A DNA stretch of 58,446 nt. It comes from DSXH01 sp037446915 (GTDB lineage Bacteria; Bacteroidota; Ignavibacteria; Ignavibacteriales; Melioribacteraceae). The notes under the pieces were generated by a model. The model made no database searches. It was not told the DNA's origin and saw only the letters and a list, made by a program, of their open reading frames with translations. Shown piece by piece: positions 9,369-17,247 of this stretch; within the stretch, counting starts at the first letter, position 1; each line of letters opens with the position of its first letter. Made by a program: the position numbers and the translations under genes. The DNA is taken from the NCBI GenBank assembly GCA_037446915.1, contig JBBIHP010000007.1:1-58446 (forward strand), in the 5' to 3' direction.

Positions 9369-10586
9369 TTATTCATATCTTAATGCATCAATTGGATTAA
9401 GTTTTGAAGCTTTTCTTGCCGGGTAAAACCCGAAGAAAATTCCAATTGCGCCGGCAAATCCGAATGCAAGAAAAATAATTTCCGGCTGAATATTTGCTGC
9501 CTGACTCGTATAATTATTCAGAAGGTAAGAGACCCCGAAGGAGAGGGCTACTCCCAGAATCCCACCCGCCAGACTTAATACAACTGCTTCAGTTAAAAAT
9601 TGTATTAATATATCAGACGATCTCGCACCAATTGAAAGTCTAATCCCTATTTCGCGTGTACGTTCTGTAACAGACACAAGCATAATATTCATAATGCCGA
9701 TACCGCCTACAATTAGCGAAACCCCGGCAACCGAGCCGAGTAAGATTGTAAGAATTTTAGAAGTTTCAGTAGCTGCAGTTGCTAAATCCGCCTGGTCCTG
9801 AATTGTGAAATCATCTTCTTCGCCTTGCGTTAATTTATGGGCTTCGCGCATTATCTTTCTTAATTCTTCTTTTGCTTTCGGAATCTGATTTGCAGAGACA
9901 GCGCTAACCTGAATCGATCCGATAAATCTACCGCCTGAAAGTCTTTCGTGAACGGTTCTTGAAGGTGCTAAAATTATATCGTCGTTACTTGTACCAACAG
10001 AAGTCTGACCTTTTTCTGCAAGAACACCGATAATCTTAAAAGGAACATTTCTAATTCTAACCTGCTGCCCAATAGGATCATCATCGGGAAATAGATTTTT
10101 TGCAACTTCAGATCCGAGAACGCATACTTTAGATCTTGCCAGAACATCTCTTTCCGTAAAGAACTCGCCCGATTTTAATTTCCATGCTCTTATTTCGAGA
10201 TAATCTTCTGAGACACCCTGAACCTGTGTAAACCAGTTGCCAACACCACCAATAATCTGTCCACCGGAACGCACGATTGGTGTAACACCGGTGATAAGTG
10301 TCGCTTCATCCTTAATTTTCTGAACATCATCAAATGTGAATCTATTGAACGAGCCCATTCCTCTGTTAACACCTCCGCTTGCAGAAGCGCCCGGTGTTAT
10401 TACAATCAGGTTGGATCCTAAGGAAGAGATTTGATCTTCAACTTGCTTCTGGGCACCATCGCCTATCGCCACCATTACAACAACAGCAGCAACACCAATA
10501 ATAATTCCAAGAGCAGTAAGAAGACTTCTCATTCTAGACTTCATTATGCTTCGAAATGCTACTTTCAAAATATTTTTTACTTGCAT
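9369..10586 (-). CDS. MacB-type ABC transporter permease (FtsX family)
   Basis: A 405-residue inner-membrane protein. One transmembrane helix stands near the N terminus (SLLTALGIIIGVAAVVVMVAIGDG), then a large periplasmic MacB core domain, then three helices at the C terminus, including GGIGIMNIMLVSVTERTREIGIR, the conserved FtsX-family coupling region. Unlike E. coli MacB, the ATPase is a separate gene, which starts 2 bases upstream in the transcript. The pair would work by mechanotransmission, driving substrate from the periplasm through a TolC channel. The substrate may be a peptide, lipoprotein or antibiotic. Confidence 0.93.
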   Translation of the reverse strand: MQVKNILKVAFRSIMKSRMRSLLTALGIIIGVAAVVVMVAIGDGAQKQVEDQISSLGSNLIVITPGASASGGVNRGMGSFNRFTFDDVQKIKDEATLITGVTPIVRSGGQIIGGVGNWFTQVQGVSEDYLEIRAWKLKSGEFFTERDVLARSKVCVLGSEVAKNLFPDDDPIGQQVRIRNVPFKIIGVLAEKGQTSVGTSNDDIILAPSRTVHERLSGGRFIGSIQVSAVSANQIPKAKEELRKIMREAHKLTQGEEDDFTIQDQADLATAATETSKILTILLGSVAGVSLIVGGIGIMNIMLVSVTERTREIGIRLSIGARSSDILIQFLTEAVVLSLAGGILGVALSFGVSYLLNNYTSQAANIQPEIIFLAFGFAGAIGIFFGFYPARKASKLNPIDALRYE

Positions 10587-10588
10587 AA

Positions 10589-11350
10589 TTAATCCTCCTC
10601 TACCCGAAGAACAGAATCTTCACCTAATTTTTTTATTTCTTCTTTACCAAACAATCTGTTTTTAATAGCAAAATCTTTAATCACTTTTCCATCTCTCATT
10701 TCAATAATTCGTTTTGCAAAAAGTGCAAAATCTCTTTCGTGGGTAACCAATATAATTGTAATTCCTTCATCATTTAATTCCTGGAACACCGAGAAGACTT
10801 CAACCGAAGTTCTACTATCAAGGTTACCCGTTGGTTCATCGGCTAAAATTAGAGAAGGTTCGTTTACAAGAGCACGTGCTATTGCAACTCTTTGCTGCTG
10901 TCCTCCGGAAAGCTGACTTGGTATATGGTGCATTCTATCTCCTAATCCAACGCGTTCAAGTGCTTTCTTAGCTTTTTCAACAGGGTCTTTAATTCCGTGT
11001 GATCTATCATAAAGAAGAGGAAGTTCAACATTTTCTAAAGCGGTTGTTCTTGATAACAGATTGAATCCCTGAAACACAAAACCGATCTTCTGATTTCTAA
11101 TAGATGCATATTGATTAGGTGAAAATTTACTTGTGTCCTGTCCATCAATAAAATATTCACCGGAAGTTGGTTTATCAAGACAGCCAAGCAGATTCATAAG
11201 TGTTGATTTACCTGAACCGGAAGCACCCATTATAGCAACAAATTCACCTTCCTCAATATTGATATCAACTTTTCTTAAAGCATGAACTTCAACTTCTCCA
11301 ATAACATAAGTTTTGGACAATCCGGAAGTTCTGATAATATTTCTAGCCAA
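10589..11350 (-). CDS. ABC transporter ATP-binding protein (MacB/LolD type)
   Basis: A 253-residue ATPase. Walker A is GASGSGKST, the Q-loop is in GFVFQGFNLL, the signature is LSGGQQQRVAIARAL, Walker B is LILADEPTGNLDS, and the H-loop is in LVTHERDFA. The C-terminal tail of about 30 residues beyond the core is charged. It powers the adjacent FtsX-family permease, whose gene follows with a 2-base spacing. The 11-base gap to the adaptor gene upstream marks a tight operon. Confidence 0.94.
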   Translation of the reverse strand: MARNIIRTSGLSKTYVIGEVEVHALRKVDINIEEGEFVAIMGASGSGKSTLMNLLGCLDKPTSGEYFIDGQDTSKFSPNQYASIRNQKIGFVFQGFNLLSRTTALENVELPLLYDRSHGIKDPVEKAKKALERVGLGDRMHHIPSQLSGGQQQRVAIARALVNEPSLILADEPTGNLDSRTSVEVFSVFQELNDEGITIILVTHERDFALFAKRIIEMRDGKVIKDFAIKNRLFGKEEIKKLGEDSVLRVEED

Positions 11351-11361
11351 AGTGAACCTCC

Positions 11362-12669
11362 TTAAAATCCTCTTCCAAAACCGGGAGGTCTATTTTGTTG
11401 TGTTGGATTTAATGGATTGGTAGAACTCGTTTTTGTATCGGGTTCAACAATGCCCGTGATTAGTTTCATTCCTTCTTTAATGTTTCTGCTTCTAAGAATT
11501 TCAGAATTCTTTCCATCGCTTATTCCAAGGAATACCATTCCCATTTGAAGCTTACCGTTGTCATCAAGATACCATACTCTTCCAAAATTTCTATTACGTC
11601 CACCTTGCTGATTTCCTCTCATAAAATTCATACCACCGCCATTTCCACTGCCGGAGCCCATCTGTCCGAATCCCATACCCATTCCCCTGTTCTTTAAGCT
11701 ATCGGGCATATTTTTAATTTGTTCTTCCATTCTTTTGGTAAACTCTGCCATCATTTCATCCGGAGGAGTAAAACGCATTGCAATGTTTGGCAAAATAAGA
11801 ACATCATCTTTTTCGGCAACATAAAAATCAACCGTTGCTGTCATTCCGGGTAGTAAGAGTTTCTCTTTATTATCAGCTCTTACAACAACTGTATAGTTTA
11901 CAACGTTCTGAATAGTCTGAGGGCTTAATCTAATTTGAGTGACTTCACCTTCAAATTTTTTATCCTGGAATGATTGAACAGTGAATTGAACTCTCTGACC
12001 AATTTTAATTTGGCCGATGTCGCTTTCGTCAACATTAGCTAAAATTCTCATCGAGGATAAATCTTCAACCATTGTAAAAAGTGTAGGCGCAGATAAACTT
12101 GCCGCAACAGTTTGCCCCTGTTCAACATTACGATTTATTATTTTACCGGAGATTGGTGCGGTTATAAATGCATATTCAAGATTTGTTTTTGCTTTTTCTA
12201 TTGCAAACTCGGCTGATTTTAATGAAGCGAGCGCAGTTTCAATTTGTGTTTGTGAAGCAATAAAATCTAACTCGCTAATAAATTTCTTTTCATAAAGCCG
12301 TTTATTACGTTCGTGTTTTGCCAGTGCTTCATTATACTGAGCTTTGGTTCTCTCAAGAATAGCTTGCTGGTCTCTAACCTGGGCGGCAAGTAAGGTTGTA
12401 TCTATTAATGCAAGCAGTTGACCTTTTCTTACTTCATCATTGAAATCAACATAAAGATTAGCAATTCTACCCGATACCTGTGTTCCAACTTCAACGGTTG
12501 ATAATGCTTCGAGAGTTCCCGTACTTGTTATTGTATTGGTAATTTTACCTTTCTTAACCTCTACAAAGTTAAATTTACTCTCTTCGGAGTTGCCGCCACT
12601 AAAAACAAGAAACGCAGTAACAATTAGAGCAACGGCAATTATACCATAAATAAAATATTTCTTTTTCAT
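11362..12669 (-). CDS. Periplasmic adaptor (HlyD/MacA family) of the tripartite exporter
   Basis: A 435-residue membrane-anchored adaptor. An N-terminal transmembrane helix (residues 5-24) is followed by the lipoyl half-motif VEVGTQVSGRIANLYVDFND, a coiled-coil hairpin (about 105-175), the second lipoyl half TAPISGKIINRNVEQGQTV, and beta-barrel domains. Residues about 310-375 hold an unusual Gly/Met/Asn/Arg-rich insert (GMGMGFGQMGSGSGNGGG, then GGRNRNFG), and the tail is Pro/Gly-rich. It would bridge the inner-membrane permease and TolC. The insert is not part of the usual MacA fold and may be a flexible or metal-binding loop; its role is unknown. Confidence 0.92.
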   Translation of the reverse strand: MKKKYFIYGIIAVALIVTAFLVFSGGNSEESKFNFVEVKKGKITNTITSTGTLEALSTVEVGTQVSGRIANLYVDFNDEVRKGQLLALIDTTLLAAQVRDQQAILERTKAQYNEALAKHERNKRLYEKKFISELDFIASQTQIETALASLKSAEFAIEKAKTNLEYAFITAPISGKIINRNVEQGQTVAASLSAPTLFTMVEDLSSMRILANVDESDIGQIKIGQRVQFTVQSFQDKKFEGEVTQIRLSPQTIQNVVNYTVVVRADNKEKLLLPGMTATVDFYVAEKDDVLILPNIAMRFTPPDEMMAEFTKRMEEQIKNMPDSLKNRGMGMGFGQMGSGSGNGGGMNFMRGNQQGGRNRNFGRVWYLDDNGKLQMGMVFLGISDGKNSEILRSRNIKEGMKLITGIVEPDTKTSSTNPLNPTQQNRPPGFGRGF

Positions 12670-12704
12670 TACAATGCCTTATATAGAATTAGTTATCGAT
12701 TAAA

Positions 12705-13061
12705 TTAATTACCGCCTGGTCGCATCTGTTGTCTTCTGGCTTGCATTTCTTCCTGGTACTTTTTGTATTCGGTTTTTTGTTTATCAGTAAGAATTTTTTC
12801 GATCTTCTTATTAGTTTCTTCTCTAAGCTTCATCATTTGATCTCTCATCTGTTCGCGGTCGCCGCTGGCGTTAAACATTCCTTGCATCTGTTCTGATTGC
12901 TTTGCAAAAATATCTTCAACTTGTTTTGTTTGTTTATCATCAAGCTTTAGTCTTTCCTTCAACTCTTTTGCGCGTTCCTTGGGATCAAATCTTGGCTGTG
13001 CAACCATAACAGACAACGAAACGGCAAAAAGTAAACTGAGTACAAATAATCTGCGTAACAT
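12705..13061 (-). CDS. Spy/CpxP-like periplasmic protein
   Basis: A 118-residue exported helical protein with a signal peptide (MLRRLFVLSLLFAVSLSVMVAQ). The body is rich in Lys, Glu, Gln and Met with the LTxxQ-type pattern of the Spy/CpxP group: LKLDDKQTKQVEDIF and, as the second copy, LTDKQKTEYKKYQEEM. Such proteins act as ATP-independent chaperones or stress and metal sensors in the periplasm. It is the first gene of the export operon, 35 bases before the adaptor, suggesting that the exporter responds to envelope stress. A GGAG ribosome-binding site precedes the ATG. Confidence 0.8.
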   Translation of the reverse strand: MLRRLFVLSLLFAVSLSVMVAQPRFDPKERAKELKERLKLDDKQTKQVEDIFAKQSEQMQGMFNASGDREQMRDQMMKLREETNKKIEKILTDKQKTEYKKYQEEMQARRQQMRPGGN

Positions 13062-13380
13062 TTTTTCTCCATTTTTATTAATGATACATTAAAATTTAAT
13101 TTTGTTGAGCGGTAAAATTAGTGGTTGTTTTTTAATTAAACTACATTTTTCACCGAATAACTACATATAAAGACAATTAATTCATTACAGGGGTTTAATT
13201 ATATTACACCCATTTATAAGTAATAATCTTCACTTTATTTTAAAAAATAAGAAAACAGGAAATCAAAGCGGGGTTAAAATTTCAAAATAATTAAAAGAGT
13301 TTGGATAAGCCATTATTAATTCAGTGCGTTACTATAATTGAGTAAAAGTAAAACTCAAAAATTTTTCTGTTACTTAACCA
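13062..13380. other. 319-base intergenic region with no gene seen
   Basis: An A/T-rich stretch between the 3' end of the cupin gene and the 5' end of the Spy-like gene, both on the minus strand. It must hold the promoter of the export operon, but I found no convincing TTTG/TAnnTTTG pair. The only fold is a weak GAGT/ACTC hairpin near 13340-13357, which might end the kdgK-kdgF transcript. I see no small coding region or RNA. Confidence 0.5.
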
Positions 13381-13743
13381 TTATACTTTATGATCTGGAA
13401 TTGCAGATATAAAGTCTTCGCGAATTGGACTGAAAGTATCTATCAGTAATCCTTCTTCCAGGCATAATACACTGTGTTCAATATCCGGCGGCACATAAAA
13501 TCCATCGTTGGTTTGGAGTGTTTTTTTCTCATTGCCAATAGTCACTACAAATTTACCGCTTGCAACAAAAGTGGATTGACTATGCGGATGTTTGTGAAGT
13601 GTGCCTATAGCTCCCTTTTCGAAGTGAATTTGCACCATCATAATATCATCATTATAGCCCATGAATTTTCTCTGTAAACCGGGCACAAATTCCTGCCAAT
13701 CCATTTTATTTGTTTCAATAAAAAAATTACTGTGATATTTCAT
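13381..13743 (-). CDS. kdgF: KdgF-like cupin, unsaturated uronate ketonization
   Basis: A 120-residue single-domain cupin. The metal ligands of the family are in place: His50, His52 and Gln56 in HKHPHSQ, and His90 in PPDIEHS. The C-terminal LLIDTFSPIREDF matches the conserved end of KdgF as I recall it. KdgF speeds conversion of 4,5-unsaturated uronates, released by pectin or alginate lyases, to their linear keto form. The gene lies 36 bases downstream of a KDG-kinase gene, which supports this reading, since both act on the same route. Other small cupins share the metal motif, so the function is a strong inference rather than proof. Confidence 0.78.
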   Translation of the reverse strand: MKYHSNFFIETNKMDWQEFVPGLQRKFMGYNDDIMMVQIHFEKGAIGTLHKHPHSQSTFVASGKFVVTIGNEKKTLQTNDGFYVPPDIEHSVLCLEEGLLIDTFSPIREDFISAIPDHKV

Positions 13744-13779
13744 ATAAACTCAGAATTTATTTTTGTATAGTAACCTGAA

Positions 13780-14814
13780 CTAACGTTCAACTCTTCCAGA
13801 TCCGCCGCTCTTAATAAGTTTTTCTACTTCATCTATTGATACGTGATTAAAATCGCCGGGAATAGTCTGTTTAAGACATGATGCGGCAACCGCAAATTCA
13901 ATTGCATCTTTCGAATTACTTTTGGTAAGCAGACCGTAAATCAATCCGGATGCAAAAGCGTCTCCGCCGCCAACTCTATCTATAATCTGAATATCATACC
14001 GTGTAGTTCGGTATGGAGTTTTACAATCGTTATCATCAACAAGTAGTGCACTCCATCCGTTTCTGGAAGCTGAATAACTTTCCCTTAATGTAATTGCAAC
14101 TGTTTCGAATGAGAATTTTTCTTTCAATTCTCTGGCAAGTTCAAAATATCCTGTTTCATTAAGTTCCGCTTTATGAATATCCGTTCCCTTTGGTTTCATA
14201 CCCAGACTTTTTTCGGCGTCTTCTTCGTTTGCAATACAAACATCAACATATTCCATAAGGGGAATCATTACTGACTGAGCTTCCTTTTCGGTCCACAACT
14301 TTGCTCTAAAATTTAAATCGCAACTTATCTTGGCATTTTTAGCCTTAGCAATTCTGCATGCATTAATTAAACACTCCTGTGCGCTTTTACCTAATGCGGG
14401 AGTTATTCCCGTGAAATGAAACCAGGAAGCATTTTCAAAAACTTTTTCCCAATCAATATCGTTAAGATTAATTTGACTTATAGAAGAGTTTGATCTGTCG
14501 TAAATTACTTTAGAAGCTCTTTGACTTGCACCAGTTTCCAAAAAATAAATTCCAACTCTTTCGCCGCCACGGGCAATAAAATCTGTTTTAACACCAAACC
14601 TTCTTACATGATTAATTGCGGCTTGACCAATTTCATGTTTTGGTAATTTTGTAACAAAGTAACTTTCCAAACCAAAATTTGAAATTGAGACAGCAACATT
14701 AGCTTCTCCGCCTCCGTATGTTGCGTCAAAATTCTGTGATTGAACGAAGCGTTCAAAATTAGGAGTACTTAGCCGCAACATAATTTCACCAAATGTTACT
14801 ACTCTTTTTGACAT
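13780..14814 (-). CDS. kdgK: 2-dehydro-3-deoxygluconokinase (PfkB-family sugar kinase)
   Basis: A 344-residue ribokinase-family kinase. The N-terminal substrate motif is YGGGEANVAVSISNFG and the C-terminal anion hole with catalytic Asp is in DRVGGGDAFASGLIYGL. GEIMLRLSTP at the start and SRNGWSALLVDD are typical of KDG kinases, which phosphorylate 2-keto-3-deoxygluconate to KDPG for cleavage by KDPG aldolase. The neighbour downstream is a KdgF-like cupin, so the pair fits uronic acid breakdown. The aldolase and isomerases are not in this window. Other PfkB kinases (fructokinase) are less likely. Confidence 0.85.
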   Translation of the reverse strand: MSKRVVTFGEIMLRLSTPNFERFVQSQNFDATYGGGEANVAVSISNFGLESYFVTKLPKHEIGQAAINHVRRFGVKTDFIARGGERVGIYFLETGASQRASKVIYDRSNSSISQINLNDIDWEKVFENASWFHFTGITPALGKSAQECLINACRIAKAKNAKISCDLNFRAKLWTEKEAQSVMIPLMEYVDVCIANEEDAEKSLGMKPKGTDIHKAELNETGYFELARELKEKFSFETVAITLRESYSASRNGWSALLVDDNDCKTPYRTTRYDIQIIDRVGGGDAFASGLIYGLLTKSNSKDAIEFAVAASCLKQTIPGDFNHVSIDEVEKLIKSGGSGRVER

Positions 14815-14974
14815 TTTATTTCTCTCATAGAATTTTAATCACTGTTAATTCAAAAAAATTTTTCAATTTAATATCTAAATCTAATTTCAATACGCTTAAT
14901 TATAAAGCAAATTCCATTTAATAACACATATTTAATTGTATGTTAAGGATTTACCGTATTAAATATTATAAAAA

Positions 14975-15000
14975 GGGCTCAAAAGATTAATCTTGAGCCC
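14975..15000 (-). terminator. Terminator of the tRNA-Lys gene
   Basis: The arms GGGCTCAA (14975-14982) and TTGAGCCC (14993-15000) form an 8-bp stem. On the minus strand it follows the tRNA 3' end by 6 bases and is followed by TTTTTATAA. Confidence 0.85.
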
Positions 15001-15006
15001 ATCTAG

Positions 15007-15079
15007 TGCATCCAGCCGGATTCGAACCGGCGACCTGCTGATTAAGAGTCAGATGCTCTACCAGCTGAGCTATGGATGC
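15007..15079 (-). tRNA. tRNA-Lys (anticodon CTT)
   Basis: A 73-base cloverleaf. The acceptor arms GCATCCA and TGGATGC pair, the D arm is AGCTCAGCTGGTAGAGC, the seven-base anticodon loop is CTCTTAA (anticodon CTT), and the T loop is GGTTCGAATCC. The discriminator base is A, and CCA is not encoded. It is a single-gene unit with its own promoter and terminator. Confidence 0.97.
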
Positions 15080-15083
15080 GGTG

Positions 15084-15114
15084 CAAAAATAAGGAAAATT
15101 GAGAACCCTACAAA
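15084..15114 (-). promoter_or_regulatory. Bacteroidota-type promoter of tRNA-Lys
   Basis: Read on the minus strand: TTTG (15114-15111), exactly 19 bases, then TATTTTTG (15091-15084). This matches the TTTG/TAnnTTTG consensus known for Bacteroidota sigma factors without a mismatch. Only four bases separate the box from the first base of the tRNA, so the transcript should start at, or within a base or two of, the mature 5' end. Confidence 0.8.
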
Positions 15115-15243
15115 ACCGGGCCATTATTAACTAAAAAATAATTTGCGAACCTTCTATTTTTCGAATAAGATTTGCTAACTTTATACCGTATTAGTTAAGG
15201 CATTTCCCCTTCTTTGAATAATAAATATTAGGAAAGAAAATTA

Positions 15244-16191
15244 ATGATAGAGAACCTTAGAGATCCGGCGATTATATTCTTTATCATCGGGCTGCTTGCT
15301 GGAATAGTTAAATCTGATTTAAAACTACCCGAAGCTATTTACGAAATTATTAGTATCTACCTTTTGCTTTCAATTGGATTAAAAGGTGGAGTGCAATTAG
15401 CTGAATCGAATCTTTCCTCTCTTGTTTTTCCAGCAATAGGTGCAATTTCTATCGGCTTAATTATTCCTGTTATAGCTTACCTAATATTAAGAAGACTCGG
15501 TAAATTCAGTCGTGCTGATTCAGCTGCAATTGCCGCACACTACGGTTCTGTAAGTGCAGTGACATTCGCCGTGGTGTTAATTTATTTAGATAGAATTGGC
15601 GTTAAGTACGAAGAGTTTACAACCGTGCTGCTTGTATTGCTCGAAATTCCCGCAATTGCAGTCGGAATTTTTATTGCGCGTATAAGAACCAGCAACACCA
15701 GGGTAACTTACGGTAAACTTGTTCACGAGGTTCTGTTTGGAAAAAGTATCTATCTATTATTAACCGGATTAATAGCCGGATATATACTTGGTCCCGAAGG
15801 TGTTAAACCTGTTAAGATTGTATTCTTCGATCCATTTAAAGGAGCATTAACTTTCTTTCTACTCGAAATGGGACTTGTTGCATCAAGAAGATTATCCGAT
15901 TTGAAAAGTGCCGGTTCATTTCTAATAATGTTTGGAATAATAATGCCGCTAATTTCCGGTACACTGGGAACTGTCATCGGTTATTATGCCGGACTATCAA
16001 TAGGCGGAACAGCTGTTCTTGCAACATTAGCCGGAAGTGCTTCATACATAGCAGCACCGGCAGCAATGCGTATCGCTGTACCGGAAGCTAACCCGACTTA
16101 TTATTTAACTGCATCACTTGTAATAACATTCCCTTTTAACCTAATTGTTGGAATTCCGGTCTATCACTGGATGTCTGTAATGATTCATTGA
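15244..16191 (+). CDS. sbtA: Sodium-dependent bicarbonate transporter, SbtA family
   Basis: A 315-residue integral membrane protein with about ten hydrophobic helices in two halves. Hallmarks of the SbtA family are IYLLLSIGLKGGVQL in the first half, AAIAAHYGSVSAVTFAV, and in the second half ATLAGSASYIAAPAAMR followed by NPTYYLTASLVITFPFNL. SbtA takes up bicarbonate with Na+. The gene starts with ATG after an AGGAAAG site, and the PII-like sbtB lies 9 bases downstream, the usual arrangement. In a probable heterotroph the bicarbonate may feed carboxylases, including the carbamoyl-phosphate synthase encoded at 30371-34641. The family is clear; transport direction and substrate are inferred. Confidence 0.9.
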   Translation: MIENLRDPAIIFFIIGLLAGIVKSDLKLPEAIYEIISIYLLLSIGLKGGVQLAESNLSSLVFPAIGAISIGLIIPVIAYLILRRLGKFSRADSAAIAAHYGSVSAVTFAVVLIYLDRIGVKYEEFTTVLLVLLEIPAIAVGIFIARIRTSNTRVTYGKLVHEVLFGKSIYLLLTGLIAGYILGPEGVKPVKIVFFDPFKGALTFFLLEMGLVASRRLSDLKSAGSFLIMFGIIMPLISGTLGTVIGYYAGLSIGGTAVLATLAGSASYIAAPAAMRIAVPEANPTYYLTASLVITFPFNLIVGIPVYHWMSVMIH

Positions 16192-16200
16192 GGAAAAATT

Positions 16201-16494
16201 ATGCAAAAGAAATTAGTTACTATTATAACCGAATCAATTTTAGAACAAATGATTGTAAAGGACCTCAAAAATCTTGGAGCAAAAGGTTATACTATTGTTG
16301 AAGCAAGAGGAAGTGGCGCACATGGTACAAGAAGTGCCGACTGGGGACAAAACCAGAACATTCAAATTGAGGTAATTTGTAACGATTTAATTGCTCAACA
16401 AATTATAGAACACTGTCAGAAAAATTATTATTCAAATTACGCAATGGTAATTTTCACAACAGATATTCAAGTATTACGTTCGGACAAATTTTAA
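16201..16494 (+). CDS. sbtB: PII-like regulator of the bicarbonate transporter (SbtB-like)
   Basis: A 97-residue ferredoxin-fold protein of the PII superfamily. KKLVTIITESILEQMIVKDL is the first beta-alpha unit and ARGSGAHGTRSADWGQN is the T-loop region, followed by IQIEVICNDLIAQQIIE. The C-terminal CGPxGC redox loop found in some cyanobacterial SbtB proteins is absent, since the protein ends VLRSDKF. Known SbtB proteins bind adenyl nucleotides including cAMP and c-di-AMP and cap the SbtA trimer. Its place directly after sbtA supports this pairing. Confidence 0.87.
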   Translation: MQKKLVTIITESILEQMIVKDLKNLGAKGYTIVEARGSGAHGTRSADWGQNQNIQIEVICNDLIAQQIIEHCQKNYYSNYAMVIFTTDIQVLRSDKF

Positions 16495-16505
16495 TTGGAG
16501 ATAAA

Positions 16506-17189
16506 ATGAAAGAGTTAAATGCAAATCAGAAATTATTATTAGTATCGGCAATTATAACAATAGCCGGTATAATACTATCCGGACCAATAGGAATATTAAT
16601 TACACAGTTCAAACCTCAACCACCATGGCAAGGGGAATATATTTTTGTTGCCAATTACAATTATGTTCAAACAATACCATATGTTTTTGGTTTTATATTG
16701 CTATTTGGATTCACACTTTTCATGTCAACATCTTTCCGTTTAGCATCAAGCGGTCAGCAGAAAGTATTCCGGATTGCAGCAAATATTTTTACCAGTGCAT
16801 ATGTTGTTATGGTTGGGCTCAATTATGCAATCCAGATATCATTGGTGCCGGCACTTACATTTAAACAACCCTCCTGGGCAGCATTTCTTACAATGGCAAA
16901 TCCCCGCTCTCTTGGCTGGATTTTAGAAATGTTCGGTTATGGATTCTTAGGAGCTGCAACGATACTTATAGCTCCTGTGTTTAGAAAAGGAACTCGAATG
17001 AAACTGGTTAGATATTTACTAATTGCAAACGGTATAATTAGTATTCTTGGAGCGGCAGCAACTTCTTTAGGTACAACATGGTTAATGGAATGGCCCGGAA
17101 TTGTAAGCGTTGTTGTATGGAATTTCCTAATTCTTGCTATAATGATTTTAGTAATAGTAGATATTTATAAATCTAAACTTGCCAAATGA
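16506..17189 (+). CDS. Hypothetical membrane protein linked to sbtAB
   Basis: A 227-residue protein with six or seven predicted membrane helices (for example LLVSAIITIAGIILSGPIGI, and IPYVFGFILLFGFTLFM). I do not recognise a family with certainty; the layout recalls DUF4386-like proteins, but I cannot show that. It begins 11 bases after sbtB behind a GGAG site, so it is the third gene of the same transcript, which ends at the 13-bp hairpin at 17197-17230. No catalytic or cofactor motif is visible. A link to bicarbonate transport rests on position only. Confidence 0.7.
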   Translation: MKELNANQKLLLVSAIITIAGIILSGPIGILITQFKPQPPWQGEYIFVANYNYVQTIPYVFGFILLFGFTLFMSTSFRLASSGQQKVFRIAANIFTSAYVVMVGLNYAIQISLVPALTFKQPSWAAFLTMANPRSLGWILEMFGYGFLGAATILIAPVFRKGTRMKLVRYLLIANGIISILGAAATSLGTTWLMEWPGIVSVVVWNFLILAIMILVIVDIYKSKLAK

Positions 17190-17196
17190 ATTAAAA

Positions 17197-17230
17197 AGAA
17201 TTGGGAATTTAATTCTCAATTCCCAATTCT
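17197..17230. terminator. Bidirectional terminator between the sbtAB unit and ggt
   Basis: A perfect 13-bp stem, AGAATTGGGAATT (17197-17209) against AATTCCCAATTCT (17218-17230), with an 8-base loop. It lies between two convergent units with A/T-rich flanks on both sides. Confidence 0.8.
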
Positions 17231-17247
17231 AAATTTTCAATTGCAGT

